This document shows positions 6,127 to 14,271 of a stretch of 23,755 nucleotides of DNA, in pieces. Each line of letters opens with the position of its first letter. Within the stretch, counting starts at the first letter, position 1. The notes beneath the pieces are model-generated. The model ran no database searches. It saw only the letters and a program-made list of their open reading frames with translations, and was not told where the DNA came from. Source of the DNA: a virus. The stretch is from positions 1-23,755 of IMG/VR virus record IMGVR_UViG_3300009001_000097. The stretch is one strand, 5' to 3'. Position numbers and translations under genes: made by a program.

Positions 6127-8693
6127 TACTGCTTGATCTCGTTCCAGAATATCGAGAAGTTGACTTCAATCTTACCTTTGCTGGGATCATAAAATGAACT
6201 GTCTGCTTTGCTAGTACCCTGTGGTTTCGCAAACACACAGAAATACACTTCAGGTCCATATCCAGACAAAATAAAACCACCAGTCGCAACACTACCAGTG
6301 TTTCCTGGCCATGTCAGACTGTCACCGTTTGGATTAGTTGCTCTGCTCAACGCTGAAGTGTCCCAAGGTGTTTGGAAATTCTTATCGAGATACAGTTCGG
6401 CTTTATCATTGTCAATCATACGCAGATAGAAAATTGCGCCGGCACCGTTTGTCTTTCCGTCGTTGATACCGTATGTCGCATCTTCACCGATAGCATATGG
6501 AATTTGTTCGAACTGAATCGCATTACCTTCACGATGCAAAGAATAACCAACGCCTGTAGGTGGTGTATTAATTTGAATAACAGTTGCTTGACCCGCACTC
6601 GGTGACTGAAACACTTTGAGAATCGGACAACGGTTGTTACCACCATCGTCTGCCGAATTCTTGAACGCTGATTGTAATGAAGTAAACGCACCACTCAAGT
6701 CTTCCTGACCACCGTATCCACCAGTGTATGTTACAAGTGAGTGAATACCACTATTACGGAACAGATTTACAGTATCAATTCCTGCTTTGCCGTATGCCAT
6801 CACGCTATTGCCGGGATCATTTGGTTCTATAGGAAGGAACACCGGATCAACCCCAAGAGCGGTGGCTTCTGTTGTGTCATATAAATTGACTACACGATTG
6901 ACACCCGAGATTACAGGATTCACATAAATCTGAATACTCATTTGAACTTCGCTACCGTCTTCACGATACGCATACGCACGAGCAGAACGAGGTAGATGAA
7001 GCGTTCGATTAGGATGATTCACACCTTTGATGCGTGCTTGAGGTGCAAGAATACCAATCAAATAATATTCATCATTGACAGGCATGTGGAAATTGACATT
7101 TTCATTACCGTCGAAGGCAACACTTGGTGCCTTATCTACGACAATAGTAGTTGAGTTGATGATATCAGATACACGAGTTTCTTTAGGAAGATAACCATCG
7201 CTATCACTAACGATCCAGCCTGGCTTGATACCAGTGAGATTCGGAACAGTCAATGTAGTGCCAGATGATGTAATACTCGTCTTTGTAGTAATACCACGAT
7301 CACCGAATGCGTCCTTCAACCCTTGAACATCGTTCATGTTAGCGGGATCAATCAACGCCTTGAAGTATTCGGTTCGTCCGCTTCCTAATGTTGATGTTTG
7401 AAGATCTGCTTCTGAATATACAGCGCAACACCATACGAACATACTGGAAGCGCCAGTTACTGCAATATCTTTCATTTGATGTTGACAGAATCGCAACGGT
7501 AAAGAACCTGTCTGTGAGTGAGGAACACCACCATTGCTATCGTGATAGTATTCGTGAATTACAACACGCTGACCTTCATGATATGTTCCGAAACGAACAC
7601 GACCCGCACCCAACCACTGAATATCTAACCAATAGATGTTATCGTCTGTTAAATTGAAAACTTTACCCGAGTTACCGGTTCCGTCTACAGGGTCACCGTT
7701 CCATCCATCCAATGTGGTTGATTGAACAACACCATCTGAAGTAATAATGGTTTCGTTCTTTCGCATGATTCGTTCAGTTATAGTACCCGTCGCAGACGAA
7801 CGAATAACAAATTCTAATCCATTTGTACCAGTACAACGGAAGAAGTAACCGTTACCACCAGTCAGTTCATAAGTTGCGCTCGGATTGGTGAGATCAGCAT
7901 CGTATTCACCGTCGAAGTATCCCCATTCACGCATCACACCAGTTTTACCCGTATCGCCCAATGCGACAGTCATAATCGCTTGTTGTGACAAGCCAGGAAA
8001 ATAGTGGTGATATGTGTTAGAGGTCATCTGCGCACGAATCGCATCAGGACCGAAGTTAGTTGTTGCGGTATTGGTCTGACCTTCAACACCCGTTGTCAAT
8101 ACAGCGGCATGAAGATTGTCGTTGTGAGATACTCTGGCGCCTTTTGTCAAGCCGTTTACTGTTTTCGAAAACTGGTCGGGAAGAAAGTTGTTAGCGAAAG
8201 TATAGTCACCAAGAATAGAAGCACCCGATGTACGAAGTTTACCAAACGCATCAAGTTGTGGCAGACCTTCTGCGAATCGCATGTTCATAGAACCAGTAGC
8301 GTCAACATCAACACCAAATTCTGGATTGTCATAACCCAAAATGTGATTCGAGTTTATATAAACATCACGAAAACTTTGAACTGTGGCAAGAACAGTTGAA
8401 CCATCTTCATCAAGGATGTTTGCTCCAACCTTCGGATCAAGGTTCTCATACTTTGCCGCTTTCGCATAGTGTACTTCAAGAATACCTGTCGTAGATGTGA
8501 TTTGATAAACACCGTGAACATGAATAGAATAAACAGCATCGTCACTGAATGTTGTGAAGTATCTTTCGCCAATGTCCCATGCGTATCCCGCAGGACTTAA
8601 ACCTGTATAGAATATTTCAGCGGTATGCGTCATTCGCACACGCTTACCTGCTCCATCTGGTGGGACTTGCAAGAATGTTCGTTCGCCTGCCAT
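6126..8693 (-). CDS. Large virion/fibre protein with a concanavalin-like domain
   Basis: An 855-residue beta-rich protein. DAFGKLRTS (148-156) followed by FANNF and QF is a recurring motif of marine phage structural proteins. A putative lectin-like jelly roll follows at about 225-450, including GYFFRC (282-287), LEFVIRSS, WNGD (331-334), DIQWLGAGRVRFG (357-369) and LPLRF (398-402). Further on are a short repeat-type module at about 470-540 (KPGWIVSDSDG) and C-terminal domains with FYLRMIDNDKAELYLDK and GYGPEVYFCVFAKPQG. No signal peptide or membrane segment is visible. It has its own late promoter 33 bases upstream and a GGAG site. It may carry receptor-binding or adhesive function, by analogy with lectin-like fibre domains. 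Confidence 0.6.
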   Translation of the reverse strand: MAGERTFLQVPPDGAGKRVRMTHTAEIFYTGLSPAGYAWDIGERYFTTFSDDAVYSIHVHGVYQITSTTGILEVHYAKAAKYENLDPKVGANILDEDGSTVLATVQSFRDVYINSNHILGYDNPEFGVDVDATGSMNMRFAEGLPQLDAFGKLRTSGASILGDYTFANNFLPDQFSKTVNGLTKGARVSHNDNLHAAVLTTGVEGQTNTATTNFGPDAIRAQMTSNTYHHYFPGLSQQAIMTVALGDTGKTGVMREWGYFDGEYDADLTNPSATYELTGGNGYFFRCTGTNGLEFVIRSSATGTITERIMRKNETIITSDGVVQSTTLDGWNGDPVDGTGNSGKVFNLTDDNIYWLDIQWLGAGRVRFGTYHEGQRVVIHEYYHDSNGGVPHSQTGSLPLRFCQHQMKDIAVTGASSMFVWCCAVYSEADLQTSTLGSGRTEYFKALIDPANMNDVQGLKDAFGDRGITTKTSITSSGTTLTVPNLTGIKPGWIVSDSDGYLPKETRVSDIINSTTIVVDKAPSVAFDGNENVNFHMPVNDEYYLIGILAPQARIKGVNHPNRTLHLPRSARAYAYREDGSEVQMSIQIYVNPVISGVNRVVNLYDTTEATALGVDPVFLPIEPNDPGNSVMAYGKAGIDTVNLFRNSGIHSLVTYTGGYGGQEDLSGAFTSLQSAFKNSADDGGNNRCPILKVFQSPSAGQATVIQINTPPTGVGYSLHREGNAIQFEQIPYAIGEDATYGINDGKTNGAGAIFYLRMIDNDKAELYLDKNFQTPWDTSALSRATNPNGDSLTWPGNTGSVATGGFILSGYGPEVYFCVFAKPQGTSKADSSFYDPSKGKIEVNFSIFWNEIKQ

Positions 8694-8726
8694 TTATATT
8701 ACTCCGAAAATAAACTTGTATTCATG

Positions 8727-8734
8727 TATTTATA
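8727..8734 (-). promoter_or_regulatory. T4-type late promoter TATAAATA
   Basis: A perfect TATAAATA two bases beyond the stop codon of the 574-residue gene. Its downstream edge lies 33 bases before the ATG at 8693. It gives the 855-residue and 217-residue gene pair its own late start. Confidence 0.8.
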
Positions 8735-8736
8735 CG

Positions 8737-10461
8737 TCATGGATTACTAAATACACGGTCTGTGACCTGCTGAATTGGAATGGTTGTGTTTGTGCTAGGA
8801 ACTGCAAACGCAAACAATGGTTCTGCAATCCAATTCAAATTGAAAATTCGAATGTCATAACTCGCACCAACAGTAGCGGTGAAAGAAAACGTGTTGTCAT
8901 CTGTACTACCCGAGGCGGCCGCATCCGGTCCTGTCAATCCAGTTCCAGTTCCACCAGACAATGTTTCAACACCTGCTACCGCAGTCGTCGTACCTGCTTC
9001 GAAAACTCGAACTTCTGTACCGTCTTTCAACTGACTGAATGCCAGTGTAATAGTAGAAATGATCGTTACAGTTCCAGTACTATTAGTTGTATCAACGGTT
9101 GGTGTGTCACCCCCACTTACGTTGATAGTGATGGGCGATCCTGAAGTGTTGACAATAACTTCATTACCTGTTCCACCGTTTGTTGCGGCATAACCATCAT
9201 AAGTAAAATTATTGAAGGTGAACGGTGAATTTGTGGCATCAGATATCTCGATCGCATGACCAGTTCCACCCGACACGAACATCAGATCAGATACGTTTGT
9301 GGTATTATTCAACAATACAGCGGCTTCAGCAGTTCCCGTAGATGTTGTGTTTCGAATCGTGTTGTTCTTGAATTCAGTTGTTCCTACCGTGATTTGAGAA
9401 CAGTTTCGAAATACACACGCAAAGATTTCATGATTAGGACCCGCAGTCCCATCAGTGGTGAATGTGAACCCCTGATCAAATCCATCAAAAGTAGTTGCGT
9501 ACAAACCCAATGAGTTGATGTTGGCGCTTGATGCTGTGAATGCCGCACCGACCGCTGGAGGCACAGTAAGTGTACATCCCGCAGAACCTTCACCCGCATT
9601 GGTACCACGTGTTCCTAAAATAAAAGTTGTCGTTCCTGTTGCGTTTCCTGTGACCGTAATAAAGTATTTATCCGTAGAAAATCCACGATCTTCGAATACG
9701 ATTGTTTGTGCCGTATCTTCGAAGTCAACAGATCCTGTTCCTGACGCATCACCAAAGGTAAAAGGACCCTGAAGTCCAAAAGTGTCGGACGCTAGTTCTC
9801 GAATGATTCCATATGCCGCACCAGTTGAACTCGCTACGTTCTGGCCAGGATGATCTGTTTCAGCACGGTCCCGTTGTGCGATTTCTAGAAACTTCCCTTC
9901 TGTACCTGTGCCACCGCCAGTGATAATCAGACCGCCATTACCGTATGCGATCAAATCCATGAAGCAGTTTTCTACACCACCCACTGACTTCTGAAGTGTT
10001 TTGAAAGCGTTACCGATACGAGTAATGTTGGTAAGGTTTATACTTCCTGCGTTGCCGTTGAAAGCGGTTGTTGTTGCGGGAAGAGAACCTGTGTCAATTA
10101 CGAAACACTGCCACAATACAGGACCGTCAGTGTGTCTAAATCCTGCACCGTTAGAACCACCAACATGATAACCAATGTTGTTTGTGTTATCACCGAGATA
10201 GATCTGTACACCACCGTTAGCAGTTGTGTCCATCACACCCTGTGGTAGTAACCAACAATAAACCAAGGTGTTCGTCAAGTTTGTGGTTGTGCTGAAGTAA
10301 GCAGTTTCGGTTGCGTTCGAAACCTGCTGACCCAAACTACCAGTCGCTTCAACAGGGTTGGGGTTAGAGGTAAAAACAGTAACACCATCCGAAGCAGTCC
10401 AACCAGTTGTGGCGTCTGCTTCTGTTGGTATTACTCTAGTGTCGGTGATGATGACTGCCAT
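8737..10461 (-). CDS. Beta-helix-like virion protein with SNP C-terminus
   Basis: A 574-residue Thr/Gly/Asn-rich protein. The central part (about residues 180-440) alternates short strands and turns, for example NCFMDLIAYGNGGLIITGGG and later FKNNTIRNTTSTGTAEAAVL and GHAIEISDATNSPFTFNNF. This is the pattern of right-handed parallel beta-helices in phage fibres and tailspikes. No polysaccharide-lyase catalytic motif was recognised. The last residues, QQVTDRVFSNP, resemble the VERNYSNP end of the 644-residue protein nearby. Its ATG overlaps the stop of the SPOUT-like gene (TAATG), preceded by GAAGAG. Probably a virion surface or fibre component. Confidence 0.55.
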   Translation of the reverse strand: MAVIITDTRVIPTEADATTGWTASDGVTVFTSNPNPVEATGSLGQQVSNATETAYFSTTTNLTNTLVYCWLLPQGVMDTTANGGVQIYLGDNTNNIGYHVGGSNGAGFRHTDGPVLWQCFVIDTGSLPATTTAFNGNAGSINLTNITRIGNAFKTLQKSVGGVENCFMDLIAYGNGGLIITGGGTGTEGKFLEIAQRDRAETDHPGQNVASSTGAAYGIIRELASDTFGLQGPFTFGDASGTGSVDFEDTAQTIVFEDRGFSTDKYFITVTGNATGTTTFILGTRGTNAGEGSAGCTLTVPPAVGAAFTASSANINSLGLYATTFDGFDQGFTFTTDGTAGPNHEIFACVFRNCSQITVGTTEFKNNTIRNTTSTGTAEAAVLLNNTTNVSDLMFVSGGTGHAIEISDATNSPFTFNNFTYDGYAATNGGTGNEVIVNTSGSPITINVSGGDTPTVDTTNSTGTVTIISTITLAFSQLKDGTEVRVFEAGTTTAVAGVETLSGGTGTGLTGPDAAASGSTDDNTFSFTATVGASYDIRIFNLNWIAEPLFAFAVPSTNTTIPIQQVTDRVFSNP

Positions 10462-10880
10462 TATCTACTCTTCAAATAACGATCATACAATATCATTGTG
10501 ACTGCTTGATGTCCCCAAAATCCACCATTGTTTGTGACAGAGGGAATTTTTACCGCAACGTCAATACCTTCACGGAAATGGGTTAGATACGGACTGTATC
10601 CTGTTCTGCCAACAATATACATTGCGTTTTCGGGATGGACAAAGTCAGGCAATTCTGTCGTTGCCGCTTCATCCACGTACACGTGTGTCATGGTCGAATT
10701 TTCTGATAGAATGGTATCAATTGACGTGTGTTCAATCACTGCCGCCTTTTCGAGTCCTGTGATTGGTGTCATATAAAATTCATTGACACCATATTCCATC
10801 AAGGGATGTTTCCACCAATTGAACTCTTGCCAAGGTGTATCCCATCCTCGTTCCCAATGTCCTACTACCTTGACTGTCAT
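10461..10880 (-). CDS. Small protein with SPOUT/TrmH-methyltransferase-like pattern (tentative)
   Basis: A 139-residue protein of unknown function. Its order of elements resembles SpoU/TrmH-type trefoil-knot RNA methyltransferases. The N-terminal VKVVGHWER and HPLMEYGVNEFYMTPI (25-40) fit the first strand and the 'gene-near FGV' helix-strand. HPENAMYIVGRTG (82-94) resembles motif 2, and VAVKIPSVTNNG followed by HQAVTMILYDR (108-134) resembles motif 3. The canonical motif-1 Asn/Arg and the motif-3 SLNVS residues are not preserved, so it may be inactive or a convergent look-alike. It starts one base after the stop of the wHTH gene, with GAGG upstream, and overlaps the beta-helix-like gene (TAATG), so all three are one translational unit. 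Confidence 0.5.
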   Translation of the reverse strand: MTVKVVGHWERGWDTPWQEFNWWKHPLMEYGVNEFYMTPITGLEKAAVIEHTSIDTILSENSTMTHVYVDEAATTELPDFVHPENAMYIVGRTGYSPYLTHFREGIDVAVKIPSVTNNGGFWGHQAVTMILYDRYLKSR

Positions 10881-10881
10881 G

Positions 10882-11142
10882 TTATCCCTCTAATATCTGT
10901 TTAAGTGTTCCGTCTAAATCTTTATCTAGTTCTTCTTTTAGTTTCAAAACATCAGTCAAATCAAATTCCCACACTACATTTTTCTCTGCTGTTTCCACAA
11001 ACGAAACCGTGCCGTCATCATTATATTTCATGTCGGCATCCATTTTAATCTTTGCGGGAAGACGTTTGTCCTGAACAATGTAAAGAACCTCATCCGAGGT
11101 TTTACCTAGAATTTTTGCTGTTTGATCTAAATCTAAATTCAT
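10882..11142 (-). CDS. Predicted excisionase-like winged-HTH protein
   Basis: An 86-residue protein beginning MNLDLDQTAKILGKTSDEVL. The segment LDQTAKILGKTSDEVLYIVQDKRLPAKI looks like the helix-turn-helix plus wing of excisionase/AlpA/MerR-like domains, where a typical pattern is (VE)xAxxLGVSxxTVYxxIxxGxLPA. VVWEFDLTDVLKLKEEL fits the wing strand and last helix of the same fold. ATG codons at 11154, 11145 and 11142 are in frame. GGAG (11152-11149) overlaps the first and lies 3 and 6 bases before the other two, so 11142 is the best start (11145 possible). It would bind DNA or act as a small adaptor, and is unusual inside a virion gene block. It follows a terminator hairpin directly. Confidence 0.55.
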   Translation of the reverse strand: MNLDLDQTAKILGKTSDEVLYIVQDKRLPAKIKMDADMKYNDDGTVSFVETAEKNVVWEFDLTDVLKLKEELDKDLDGTLKQILEG

Positions 11143-11155
11143 CATTATCTCCATG

Positions 11156-11180
11156 AAAAAATAGGGGGGACGAACCCCCC
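11156..11180 (-). terminator. Probable rho-independent terminator after the 644-residue gene
   Basis: On the minus strand, GGGGGG, a TTCGT loop and CCCCCC form a 6-bp GC stem followed by TATTTTTT. It starts 12 bases after the stop of the 644-residue gene. Its T-run ends one base before the first ATG of the next gene. No promoter is visible between it and the wHTH gene, so it may act as a partial (attenuating) terminator. Confidence 0.75.
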
Positions 11181-11192
11181 TTCAATCATTAC

Positions 11193-13127
11193 TTATGGGT
11201 TACTGTAGTTTCGTTCTACAGGTGATACTACCGAGATCGAGTTAGTGTTAACTCGTGTCAGAGTAGAAGTCTGTTGAACCCAAGTTCCACTTTCGAGACC
11301 AATTGCACGAACGTTAACCGCAACGTTATCAGCATTGTTCTCACCCACTTTGTTCAAACGATCTTTCTGTGAGTTGTTATCAAATGCGTAGGTGAATTCG
11401 AATATACCATCCGTCAAATTACCTGTAGCAAGTGTACTAACTGCCGCTTGTGTAATATTGTTTTCAGAAGTTGCAGCAGCTGAATCAAGTAACAACGAAG
11501 CAGGAGAGTTAATTGGATGAGTTCGAATCGCATCACCCGCAGTGTTTAACGTCTCGTTAACTGGTACAACAGTATCATCCAGTGTGATCGCAGCAAAGTT
11601 ATTCGAATCGAAAATAGAGGTTATTTTCCAAATAACGTTGTGGTTTCCACCTGTACCAGAAGATTTGTGGACTCGGAAATACGCATCCGCATCTAGTGCA
11701 GGGTTCAAACCATTTGCGTTTTGAACAGTCAATACTGGAGTGAATGTAGTTCCTGCCAATGTGAAGTTCGCACTGTCTTGAGAACCGTTTGGACCAACGT
11801 TCGAAATTGTGACCGAAGTTCCAATTTCATCACCGACAACATAACCACGAGTGTAGTCGTAGAATACGAACACTTTAGCGTTTGCACCGTCATTCAAGAT
11901 ATCCTGCGAGAATGAAATCTGAACAGCAGTCGAGAACGGGAATGAACGTAAAGTATCGTTGTCATCTCTCAACTGGGTGTTGTTGATGTCAGCAGCGTTA
12001 ATGCTGGTGATCGCAACACCAGTCAACGTACCACTTTGGTCTGCGTTTGTAGCCAGTTTGGTTGTTAAGGTAGAACCAACGAACGTCACCAGTTCGTCTT
12101 GCAGTTTACCGATTTTTGTAGTACCCGCCGCAAACTCAATGTCTGAATCTTGACGCAACTGATACTGAACCCAAGAATACAGTTCTGGATTGGTTAAGTT
12201 TGTACCAGTACCACCTGCCGCATTGATTTTAATACCGAAGTCATAAGGTCCGTCCAACAAGTCTTCTGCATAACCGAATGTATTAGATGCTTCTGAAGTT
12301 GCAAGGTATTCGATGGTAGGACCATCACCTTGCAATGAGTATTTCTGACCAGCAGCAGCTGCTGCTTGAATTGTCGCATCACTTACCGAAAGGTTAAGAT
12401 CCTGTTGTTCAACCAATGGGAATCGTTGAACATTGTATGGTAAAGTAGTACCAGCCGACAAACCGATGTCGGTAGTATCTGTTTGGTCAAATGTCCATGC
12501 CAATGTTGATTGAGGTGCTTGGAATGGAGTTGATCGAATAAACAAACGAAGAATATCACCACGACGATCAAATGAAGTCGAATCCAAGGTTTGTACCGCT
12601 TGGTTTGCCTCACCAGCATAGTCGTAGTCAAAAGGACCTGCTTTTGCAGTACCGTTTGCAGAATCAAAAAAAGCATAGTATACTGTATGCTGGTTAATTG
12701 TTGCAACGTTATCTTGGTTTGGTTCACCTTGAATGTTACCCAATGAAATCGTACCGATATATTCACGTTTCAATGTGGTGTTATCTACATCGAATTCTCT
12801 CCAACCACCAGTACGCAACAACGAACGAGACGAATCATCCGCAGGTGTCCAACCGAAACGGAATTCGAACTGTTCTGGTGTAATCGCAACCAATGGGAAA
12901 GGATATGCGATTAGATCTTTACTATTAGGATCGTCTTTCCATTCTTCTTTTAAGAACGAATATAATGCCTGAAGAGTAACACCATCATTCGACAAAACCG
13001 GAGTTTTAGGAGACGCACTATTGTTTCGTACTTTAATAGTTCGTAAGGATGTATCAATGTAGATACTTGCCCCAGCCGAGTCGACAGCGTTATCCTTAAG
13101 CAAATCGGGATCTGTTATTAATGCCAT
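11193..13127 (-). CDS. Large virion structural protein of marine T4-like type
   Basis: A 644-residue protein. The N-terminal about 120 residues contain LSNDGVTLQALYSFLKEEWK (46-65), YPFPLVAITPEQFEFRFGW (75-93) and LLRTGGWREFD. This set recurs, as I recall, in large virion structural proteins of cyanophages and pelagiphages. The rest is beta-rich, Asn/Thr/Ser-rich, with repeated small domains and no transmembrane segment. The C-terminus is VERNYSNP, matching the DRVFSNP end of the 574-residue protein. A perfect late promoter lies 41 bases upstream, GGAG sits 7 bases before the ATG, and a terminator follows. Probably a fibre, whisker or capsid-decoration protein. Confidence 0.6.
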   Translation of the reverse strand: MALITDPDLLKDNAVDSAGASIYIDTSLRTIKVRNNSASPKTPVLSNDGVTLQALYSFLKEEWKDDPNSKDLIAYPFPLVAITPEQFEFRFGWTPADDSSRSLLRTGGWREFDVDNTTLKREYIGTISLGNIQGEPNQDNVATINQHTVYYAFFDSANGTAKAGPFDYDYAGEANQAVQTLDSTSFDRRGDILRLFIRSTPFQAPQSTLAWTFDQTDTTDIGLSAGTTLPYNVQRFPLVEQQDLNLSVSDATIQAAAAAGQKYSLQGDGPTIEYLATSEASNTFGYAEDLLDGPYDFGIKINAAGGTGTNLTNPELYSWVQYQLRQDSDIEFAAGTTKIGKLQDELVTFVGSTLTTKLATNADQSGTLTGVAITSINAADINNTQLRDDNDTLRSFPFSTAVQISFSQDILNDGANAKVFVFYDYTRGYVVGDEIGTSVTISNVGPNGSQDSANFTLAGTTFTPVLTVQNANGLNPALDADAYFRVHKSSGTGGNHNVIWKITSIFDSNNFAAITLDDTVVPVNETLNTAGDAIRTHPINSPASLLLDSAAATSENNITQAAVSTLATGNLTDGIFEFTYAFDNNSQKDRLNKVGENNADNVAVNVRAIGLESGTWVQQTSTLTRVNTNSISVVSPVERNYSNP

Positions 13128-13167
13128 TTATTTTCTCCGAATTTGATTTGGATTGTTGTTACTACCA

Positions 13168-13175
13168 TATTTATA
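13168..13175 (-). promoter_or_regulatory. T4-type late promoter TATAAATA
   Basis: A perfect TATAAATA just past the stop codon of the collagen-like gene and 41 bases before the ATG of the 644-residue virion protein. Confidence 0.8.
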
Positions 13176-13176
13176 A

Positions 13177-14271
13177 TTAAGAATAACTAAATGTCGCACG
13201 ATCATCCCAAATTTTATCAAAATTAGCAGATCCTTCTGCCCATAGTATATTGAAGTCGTCACCCACCTCTTCAATTCTTTTAATTCGCCATTTCGCTTCT
13301 GACACGTCAGTGCCAGGAAGTGCCTCTCCAATATAATAGAAAGACCCCTCTTGATCAATTAATTTGTTGTATTGAACTTCCAATTCTGTTTTCAACCTAT
13401 CTAATATGTTTACGAAACTTTCTACAACAAACTTCTTTTTTGTTGGGTCGAATATTAATATACTGTCCCCAACAATACTTGACAGCTTGGTTTTATCCAC
13501 ATCCGCATTGTCAAGTATCTTGTAAGAACCACCACCACCTAATGTACTCAATGATGTTTGGAGATTCTTCAGTTGTCTTTCAACATTAGTGTTTATTTGA
13601 CTTTGTTGTTTAGAAACCTTTGAGTTAAAGTCTTTTAATAGTTCTTCGAATCTGGGTTCATAGTCAGGAGCGGGATCACCCTTATCACCTTTATCGCCTT
13701 TTGGACCAGTTGGCCCTTGCGGACCTATCTCACCTCTTTCGCCCCTTTCGCCCTGTGCCCCTTGTTCGCCACGTGGACCCGTCTCTCCGACATCTCCTTT
13801 CTTTCCTTCTGGACCTTGTGGGCCGATATCGCCTCGATCGCCTTTATCTCCCTTTGACCCAGTCTGTCCTGCATCACCTTTTTCGCCTTTATCACCTTTA
13901 GAACCTACTTCTCCTTTTTCTCCTCGTTCTCCACGAGGTCCTTGAATTCCTCGTTCCCCTTGTGGTCCTCTTTGTCCATCAGAACCACGATCGCCCTTTG
14001 GTCCAACAAGGCCCGCATCGCCTTTCTCACCCTGTTCGCCTTTTTCTCCAGTATCTCCTCGATCTCCCTTGTCCCCTTTGACACCTTTGTCTCCTTTGGG
14101 TCCCTGTAATCCGCGCTCACCTCGTGCACCTTGAGGTCCTCTTGGTCCAACCGGACCTTCACGCATGACAAGTTCATCGAGTCGTTGTTCGATTACTCGT
14201 TTCTGCTTCTCTAATTCTTCTCTTGCATATACAAGAGTAAAAGCAGTTGCAATCTTATCAATTTTGCTCAT
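13177..14271 (-). CDS. Collagen-like trimeric fibre protein
   Basis: A 364-residue protein in four parts. Residues 1-38 form a helical, coiled-coil-like start ([20 protein letters not shown]). Residues 39-200 are 54 uninterrupted Gly-X-Y triplets rich in GDKGD, GERGE and GPQGP. Residues about 203-240 form a second coiled coil ([16 protein letters not shown]). The C-terminal domain (about 245-364) includes [22 protein letters not shown] and [14 protein letters not shown], a module I associate with marine phage fibre proteins. Pro/Lys/Asp/Glu-rich triplets can form stable triple helices without hydroxyproline. The ATG lies 14 bases inside the portal gene end and lacks a strong SD, so it probably relies on translational coupling with gp20. 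Likely a thin head or tail fibre. Confidence 0.85.
   Translation of the reverse strand: MSKIDKIATAFTLVYAREELEKQKRVIEQRLDELVMREGPVGPRGPQGARGERGLQGPKGDKGVKGDKGDRGDTGEKGEQGEKGDAGLVGPKGDRGSDGQRGPQGERGIQGPRGERGEKGEVGSKGDKGEKGDAGQTGSKGDKGDRGDIGPQGPEGKKGDVGETGPRGEQGAQGERGERGEIGPQGPTGPKGDKGDKGDPAPDYEPRFEELLKDFNSKVSKQQSQINTNVERQLKNLQTSLSTLGGGGSYKILDNADVDKTKLSSIVGDSILIFDPTKKKFVVESFVNILDRLKTELEVQYNKLIDQEGSFYYIGEALPGTDVSEAKWRIKRIEEVGDDFNILWAEGSANFDKIWDDRATFSYS
13672..14157 (-). repeat. Collagen triplet repeat tract (54 Gly-X-Y units)
   Basis: A 9-base-periodic coding tract of 162 codons with Gly at every third position and no interruption, from residue 39 to 200 of the collagen-like protein. GDKGD and GPQGP motifs recur. 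Such tracts can change length by slippage or recombination. Confidence 0.9.

Noticed and set aside
9665-9672. GATAAATA boxes at 9665-9672 and 17141-17148 on the minus strand
   Set aside because: One mismatch to the late consensus and deep inside coding sequence with no gene start nearby; likely chance.
11152-11154. ATG at 11154 as the start of the wHTH gene
   Set aside because: It overlaps the GGAG that best serves the ATG at 11142 (or 11145) and leaves no upstream ribosome site.
13905-14177. A 90-codon minus-strand frame inside the collagen-like gene, and plus-strand Leu/Arg-rich frames there
   Set aside because: The 9-base periodic repeat keeps other frames open; they encode low-complexity shadows of the Gly-X-Y tract.
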